A DNA stretch of 45,473 nt, from assembly GCA_949287085.1 (NCBI GenBank), contig CASEER010000009.1:1-45473 (forward strand), written 5' to 3'. This document shows positions 41,068-45,473 of the stretch, in pieces. Source of the DNA: an uncultured Coriobacteriaceae bacterium. GTDB lineage: Bacteria > Actinomycetota > Coriobacteriia > Coriobacteriales > Coriobacteriaceae. Numbering within the stretch: position 1 is the first letter of the stretch; each line of letters opens with the position of its first letter. The notes under the pieces were generated by a model, which saw nothing but the letters and a program-made list of their open reading frames with translations, was not told where the DNA came from and did no database searches. A program made the translations under genes and the position numbers.

Positions 41068-42420
41068 ATGGAAACCAAGACCACACGGGCGCTCATCAGC
41101 GCGCAGCATCGCCGCCGGCTTGAGCGGCGGAGCATGCTCGAGCGCATCACATCAAACGGAACAATCGCGGCGGCCGTCATGATCGCGGCGGCGGTGGCTG
41201 CGGTGATCTGCGCGAACACGGCGCTGTACGAGCCGCTCCACGAGTGGTTTGCGCGCCCGGTGACCATCGGCATCGGCGGGTGGGAGTTCTCGCTCACCTT
41301 TGAGCTCTTTGTCAATGACTTTCTTATGGCCATCTTTTTCCTGCTCGTGGGTATTGAGCTCAAGTACGAGATGACCGTGGGCGAGCTGCGCCGGCCCCGG
41401 CAGGCCATGCTGCCCATGCTTGCCGCCGTGGGCGGCGTGGTGGTTCCCGCGTGCATCTACGCGGTCATCAACCGCGGCGGCGCCATCTACGGGTGGGCCA
41501 TTCCCATGGCGACCGACATTGCCTTTGCGCTTGGCGTGCTCTCGCTGTTGGGGAACCGCGTGCCACCGGCCATCAAGGTGTTTTTCTCAACCCTTGCCAT
41601 CGCCGACGACCTGCTGGCTATTTTGGCGATTGCGCTCTTTTACGGCCACGCGCCAAGCCTGCCGTGGCTTGCGGCGGCTGCTGTGGTGACCTTGGCGCTC
41701 GCCGCGCTCAACATGCGCCGGCACTTTGGGTTGGCGCCGTACGTGGCGCTTGGCCTGGTGCTGTGGTTCTGCCTCTTCCAGTCGGGCATCCACGCGACGC
41801 TCGCCGGCGTGATTTTGGCCTTTACGATTCCCGCGCGCTCAGACGTGAATGCTGCGGGTCTTGTGAGCTGGCTTGAGACCAAGCTGCCGAAGCTCGACGA
41901 CACGTTTGACGACGAGGCGCATATCCTGGGCCAGCATGACTTTACGCATGCCGTCTACAGCGTTGAGCGCGTCATGCACCGCGTGACGCCGCCGCTTCAA
42001 CGCCTGGAGCACCGCATCTCGACGCCGGTCAATTTCATCATCTTGCCCATCTTCGCGTTCGTGAACGCTCAGGTGCGGCTCGTGGGCGTCGACCTGGGCG
42101 CGCTCGTGGTGGATCCCGTCGCGGTGGGCACGTACCTGGGCATGCTGCTCGGGAAGCCGCTCGGCATCTTTGGCATGACGTTCCTCATGGTGAAGACCGG
42201 GCTCGCGCGGCTGCCCGAAGGCGTGCAGTGGAAGCACATCGCGGGGATCGGCATTTTGGGCGGCATCGGCTTCACGATGTCCATCCTCATCGCGGGGCTC
42301 GCGTTCACGGAGATTCCAGCCGAGCTGCTTGCAGCCAAGACGGCCATTCTTGCCGGCTCGGTCTCGGCGGCGCTCATCGGGCTTGCGTATATGCACGTTG
42401 CCTGCCGTGATCGTGCGTAG
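41068..42420 (+). CDS. nhaA: Na+/H+ antiporter NhaA
   Basis: 450 residues, about twelve membrane helices. The conserved NDFLMAIFFLLVGIELKYE, ATDIAFALGVLSLLG and ALAIADDLLAILAI (the paired Asp that bind Na+/Li+ and protons) are all present, and GGIGFTMSILI marks the last part. It exchanges internal sodium for protons at the membrane. It is longer than the E. coli protein because of a hydrophilic loop (about 270-310) with DDTFDDEAHILGQHD. AAAGGTGGGGGA lies next to the ATG. Single gene. Confidence 0.97.
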   Translation: METKTTRALISAQHRRRLERRSMLERITSNGTIAAAVMIAAAVAAVICANTALYEPLHEWFARPVTIGIGGWEFSLTFELFVNDFLMAIFFLLVGIELKYEMTVGELRRPRQAMLPMLAAVGGVVVPACIYAVINRGGAIYGWAIPMATDIAFALGVLSLLGNRVPPAIKVFFSTLAIADDLLAILAIALFYGHAPSLPWLAAAAVVTLALAALNMRRHFGLAPYVALGLVLWFCLFQSGIHATLAGVILAFTIPARSDVNAAGLVSWLETKLPKLDDTFDDEAHILGQHDFTHAVYSVERVMHRVTPPLQRLEHRISTPVNFIILPIFAFVNAQVRLVGVDLGALVVDPVAVGTYLGMLLGKPLGIFGMTFLMVKTGLARLPEGVQWKHIAGIGILGGIGFTMSILIAGLAFTEIPAELLAAKTAILAGSVSAALIGLAYMHVACRDRA

Positions 42421-42553
42421 CGGGGGCGCAGCTGAGTCTGCGGGTTGGTTCGTAGGTATGCGGCGAGCCTGTGGGTCGGCTCGTAGACGGGCAGCGGGCC
42501 TGCAGTCCGGTAGCCTGCCCCGACAGCTGCTCCTGCGCCTGCGTCTCGGTTGC

Positions 42554-42808
42554 CTACTCGACCGTGCCGTAGGTGCTACCCCAGCCGTGCGCGGCAAGCG
42601 CCGAGTTGAGCTGGTCGCACAGACGCTGGCGCTCGTACCGACCGGGCGGCAGGAGGGTGACGATTTCTTGCAGGTCGGGGTCGAGGTCGAGCACCTCGGC
42701 CTGCATCACGAGGTCGAGCCGGTCGATGATGTCGCGCGTCGCGTACAGCCCATTGACAAGGCTCTGCAGCTCGCCATAGGAATCCGCTTGAAACGATGCC
42801 ATATCCAT
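42554..42808 (-). CDS. Unknown 84-residue protein
   Basis: Starts at the ATG at 42808, with GAGGGAG six bases upstream. Predicted largely helical and soluble (YGELQSLVNGLYATRDIIDRLDLVMQ, then LDLDPDLQEIVTLLPPGRYERQRLCDQL), ending in HGWGSTYGTVE. It has no signal or membrane segment. I do not recognise the family, but the composition, ribosome site and position support a real gene. A longer frame starting at 42931 has no site and overlaps GC-rich non-coding DNA. Confidence 0.7.
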   Translation of the reverse strand: MDMASFQADSYGELQSLVNGLYATRDIIDRLDLVMQAEVLDLDPDLQEIVTLLPPGRYERQRLCDQLNSALAAHGWGSTYGTVE

Positions 42809-42983
42809 GGGGCTCTCCCTCGCCGTTGCTCGTAGGTTTGGCCATTGTCCCCGTTTGCTGGCGGCGATGCAAGCGATGCGGCCGCACCTCGGCGGCGATG
42901 CCGGCCGTGCACCGGCTCCCCGGGCGCTCACGAATATTGTGTTTCGATGTGCCCATCAGCGCTGTTGGGAGCACGGAACTCGG

Positions 42984-42989
42984 TATACT
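42984..42989 (+). promoter_or_regulatory. Probable -10 box of the aspartate aminotransferase gene
   Basis: TATACT, about 70 bases before the start codon, matching the -10 hexamer seen before other genes in the window. No -35 is assigned. Confidence 0.4.
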
Positions 42990-43061
42990 GTGCCCCGATA
43001 ACGCAACGTACGAGCGCTGCTGGCACGGGCGGGGCCCGGGGCGGCGCGGGGTGGAGGACCT

Positions 43062-44342
43062 ATGCAGACGGTGTATCAGCAGATGGAGACCGAGGAGCTC
43101 AAGGCCGCTCTTGCCGAGCTTGAGCGCGAGGTTGACGAGACCCGTGCCAAAGGCCTGGCGCTTGACATGGCGCGCGGCAAGCCGTCGCCGGCGCAGGTTG
43201 CCATTTCGCGCCCCATGCTCGACATCTTGAACAGCGACGCCGACCTGACCGACGAGGGCATCGACTGCAGCAACTACGGCTGCTTTGAGGGCATTCCCTC
43301 GGCGCGCCGTTTGGCGGGCGAGTTTATTGGCGTGCCGCCCGAGCAGACCATCGTGCTGGGTTCCTCGAGCTTGAACATCATGCAGTCCATCCTCATCCAT
43401 TATTGGGAGAAGGGCGTGCCCGGCTACACGCCGTGGAGCAAGCTCGATCACGTGAAGTTCCTGTGCCCCGCCCCCGGCTACGACCGTCACTTCGGCATCA
43501 CGCAGGACCTCGGCATCGAGAACGTGCCCGTGCGCATGACCGAGACGGGTCCGGACATGGACGAGGTCGAACGCCTGCTGGCCGAGGACGATTCCATTAA
43601 GGGCATGTTCTGCGTGCCCAAGTATTCCAACCCCACGGGCGTCACCTATTCCGACGAGACGGTCCACCGCCTGGCCATCATGAAGGCCGCGCCGGATTTC
43701 CGCATTGTGTGGGACAACGCCTACGCCGTGCATGACCTCACCGACGAGGGCGACCAGCTGGCCAACATCTTTGACATCGCGCGCGAGGCGGGCAACGAGG
43801 ACCGTATCCTAGGCGTGGCCTCGACGTCCAAGATCACCTTCCCGGGCGCGGGCATTGCCTTCTTTGGCTCGAGCCCGGCCAACGTCACCGAGGTTGCCAG
43901 CACCCTTAAGGTGGGCCTCATCAGCGCAAACAAGCTCAACCAGCTTATGCACACGCGCTTCTTGCCCAACCTCGACGCGGTGCGCGCCCACATGCGCAAG
44001 CACGCCGAGTTTTTGCGTCCGCGTTTTGCGGCGGTGGAGCGAAAGCTGACCGAGGGCCTGGGCGGTACGGGCTGCGCCACCTGGACGCACCCCAATGGCG
44101 GCTACTTCGTGTCGTTCGACGGCCCCGAAGGATCGGCCAAGCGCATTGCCGCGCTTTGTGCCGACCTGGGCGTGAAGCTCACGCCGGCGGGCGCAACCTG
44201 GCCGTATGGCAAGGACCCGCACGACACCAACATTCGCATTGCCCCGACGTACCCCAGCGTGGAAGATCTGGAGGCAGCGCTTGACGTGCTCGTGCTTGCC
44301 ACCAAGCTGGTGTCGGCGCAACTGGCGCTTGAGGAGCGGTAG
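43062..44342 (+). CDS. Aspartate aminotransferase, type Ic (Asp_aminotransf family)
   Basis: 426 residues. It carries LALDMARGKPSPAQ (strongly conserved in the Corynebacterium AspT-type family), KYSNPTGVTYSDE, VWDNAYAVHDL and the PLP lysine in STSKITFPGAGIAFFGS. RIAPTYPS contains the substrate-carboxylate Arg. It transfers amino groups between aspartate and 2-oxoglutarate. GTGGAGGAC precedes the ATG. A class I aminotransferase of other specificity cannot be excluded by eye, but the N-terminal motif favours aspartate. Confidence 0.9.
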   Translation: MQTVYQQMETEELKAALAELEREVDETRAKGLALDMARGKPSPAQVAISRPMLDILNSDADLTDEGIDCSNYGCFEGIPSARRLAGEFIGVPPEQTIVLGSSSLNIMQSILIHYWEKGVPGYTPWSKLDHVKFLCPAPGYDRHFGITQDLGIENVPVRMTETGPDMDEVERLLAEDDSIKGMFCVPKYSNPTGVTYSDETVHRLAIMKAAPDFRIVWDNAYAVHDLTDEGDQLANIFDIAREAGNEDRILGVASTSKITFPGAGIAFFGSSPANVTEVASTLKVGLISANKLNQLMHTRFLPNLDAVRAHMRKHAEFLRPRFAAVERKLTEGLGGTGCATWTHPNGGYFVSFDGPEGSAKRIAALCADLGVKLTPAGATWPYGKDPHDTNIRIAPTYPSVEDLEAALDVLVLATKLVSAQLALEER

Positions 44343-44432
44343 AGCACGGAGGCTGGTCAGCGGGGCGTGAGCCGGCCGCGGGTTGAGCGCCGGCTAGGTT
44401 CCGTTGGCTGCTGAGCTCGGTGCATGCTGCGG

Positions 44433-44459
44433 GCAGGCAGCGATATGTTTGCTGCCTGC
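44433..44459 (+). terminator. Possible terminator of the aminotransferase gene
   Basis: GCAGGCAGC / GCTGCCTGC, a perfect 9-bp stem with a 9-base loop, but without a T-run. The remaining part of the 284-bp gap contains TACAAT (44529-44534), a possible -10 box for the STAS gene. Confidence 0.4.
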
Positions 44460-44626
44460 GGGCCAGCCATATGCATGCGAACTATTTGATATTCGGCTCA
44501 AGCCGCTGCGGGTGCGGTGCTCCGCCGGTACAATAGACCGATACCATGTTCGCGCGACGGGATCACACCCCGGATGCGTGCATATCGTGCATCGACCTGG
44601 CGTGCGCCAGAATGTTGGGAGCTACC

Positions 44627-44941
44627 ATGGATCTGACTATTACCACAAACGCCTCGCCCGAGCGCTACATCATTAGCGTGACCGGCGAGATCGACATCTC
44701 GAACGCTGACAAGCTGCGCGACGCCATTGACCTGGCGCTCGAGCAGCCCACCGAGGCCATTCAGCTCGACTTTGAGCACGTTGCCTACATTGATTCCACG
44801 GGTATCGGCGTGCTGGTGGGTGCGGCACACCACGCGGTGGAGCACGGCAAGGGCTTTTCGGTGGTCAATGCGCAGCCGGGCGTTATGCGCGTGGCGCAGC
44901 TGCTCGGTGTGGATTCCGAGATTTCTATTACCGCTCTGTAA
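44627..44941 (+). CDS. STAS-domain anti-sigma factor antagonist
   Basis: 104 residues, a single STAS domain. YIISVTGEIDISNADKLRDAI is the first half, and AYIDSTGIGVLVGA (Asp56, Ser57) is the phosphorylation-site loop of SpoIIAA/RsbV-type antagonists. In such systems a partner kinase phosphorylates the Ser and, when unphosphorylated, the protein captures the kinase, releasing a sigma factor. No RsbW-like kinase or sigma gene is adjacent; the next gene is a tatA/tatB homologue 124 bases on. Ribosome site is a modest GGGAG. Confidence 0.92.
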   Translation: MDLTITTNASPERYIISVTGEIDISNADKLRDAIDLALEQPTEAIQLDFEHVAYIDSTGIGVLVGAAHHAVEHGKGFSVVNAQPGVMRVAQLLGVDSEISITAL

Positions 44942-45065
44942 GGGCTTGGTCTAGTGCCGCCTCCTGCGTGGGGGCGGCGCTATACTTTTGCGGTTGCGCG
45001 GCGCGCCCCGGCCTGCGGGTGGGCGGCGTGCAGCGTTTCCGTGTGTCTAGTTCCAGGAGGTTCTT

Positions 45066-45473
45066 GTGCTTGGAATCGGGTCAACCGAATTCGCTATCAT
45101 CCTCGTGTTTACCTTTTTGCTCTTTGGTCCGGACAAGCTGCCGCAGATGGGTCGCACCATTGGCCGTGCGCTCCGGCAGTTCCGCGAGACGCAAGAAAAG
45201 GTAACGTCTGTTGTGCAGACCGAGGTCATCGATCCCATGGCCGCTGTTGCCAATGCGTCGTCGGCCCCCAAGAAGGTTACGGCAGTTGACGACGATGCCG
45301 ACGCTGACGCACCGGCGTCTGACGAGGCGGACCTGGCAACTGCCAAGGCCGCCGAGGCGCGCAAAGAGACCTTTGCCGAGCGTCGCGCTCGCTTAGCGGC
45401 CGAGAAGGCCGCGCGCGATGCCGAGGCCGCTGCGGGCGAGGGCGCGGCTGTTGCCGGTGCCGACGACCAAGTG
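45066..45473 (+). CDS. Twin-arginine translocase TatA/TatB family protein (partial, runs off window)
   Basis: Starts with GTG six bases after GGAGG and continues past the window end (136 codons seen). The N-terminus LGIGSTEFAIILVFTFLLFGPDKLPQMGRTIG is a short membrane helix, then the FGP hinge and an amphipathic helix, as in TatA/TatB. Glu8 after the glycine is shared with TatB; the rest is an Ala/Asp/Glu-rich tail. TatA or TatB cannot be decided. It helps export folded proteins, including probably the Tat-type BMP lipoprotein at 33.1-34.2 kb. A long low-complexity acidic tail begins near residue 75. Confidence 0.9.
   Translation, partial: MLGIGSTEFAIILVFTFLLFGPDKLPQMGRTIGRALRQFRETQEKVTSVVQTEVIDPMAAVANASSAPKKVTAVDDDADADAPASDEADLATAKAAEARKETFAERRARLAAEKAARDAEAAAGEGAAVAGADDQV

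Overview
The window is high-GC, gene-dense bacterial DNA with Shine-Dalgarno starts, short intergenic gaps and long shadow frames. Its gene content suggests a Gram-positive gut actinobacterium of the Coriobacteriia, Collinsella-like: a fused ECF ATPase, a CGAAC-N4-GTTC type LexA operator, a type Ic aspartate aminotransferase and a BMP/Nup nucleoside importer. The lineage is inferred from content and style, not from a search. I see no prophage, CRISPR array, insertion sequence or plasmid module; this is mostly core chromosome.

Layout. 1-5 kb: a GH4 6-phospho-glycosidase, then on the minus strand a riboflavin uptake locus (FMN riboswitch, ribU, fused two-domain ecfA, ecfT). 5-11 kb: murB, proC, an SPFH/band-7 protein, bioY (minus), a 56-residue membrane protein (minus) and serS. 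11-15 kb: a 119-residue unknown protein behind two tandem LexA boxes, tRNA-Arg(ACG), an 803-residue protein with TPR-like repeats, and tRNA-Ser(GCT). 15-25 kb: gluQ and ferritin (minus), a DUF2207 membrane protein, purH, an unknown 233-residue protein, a BceRS-like two-component system without its usual ABC transporter, a universal stress protein (minus) and uppP.

25-35 kb is a nine-gene minus-strand nucleoside cluster, in transcription order deoD, BMP lipoprotein, ABC ATPase, two permeases, cdd, deoA, deoC, deoB. It takes up nucleosides, deaminates cytidine, cleaves purine and pyrimidine nucleosides, and turns deoxyribose-1-phosphate into glyceraldehyde-3-phosphate and acetaldehyde. A 190-bp repeat block with three tandem 44-bp units and 10-bp terminal inverted repeats sits between cdd and deoA, and strong hairpins lie between the BMP gene and its ATPase gene.

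35-45.5 kb: a divergent pcrA/uvrD-type helicase with a long Ala/Pro-rich insert, a small unknown protein with a duplicated DELMxLAF motif, a ROK glucokinase, a Mn-dependent pyrophosphatase, nhaA, an 84-residue unknown protein, a type Ic aspartate aminotransferase, an orphan STAS protein, and the start of a tatA/tatB gene cut by the window end.

The best leads are the LexA-controlled 119-residue unknown gene, the repeat block in the nucleoside cluster, the palindrome embedded in the coding linker of the fused EcfA ATPase, the DELMxLAF protein, and the BceRS-like pair near uppP.
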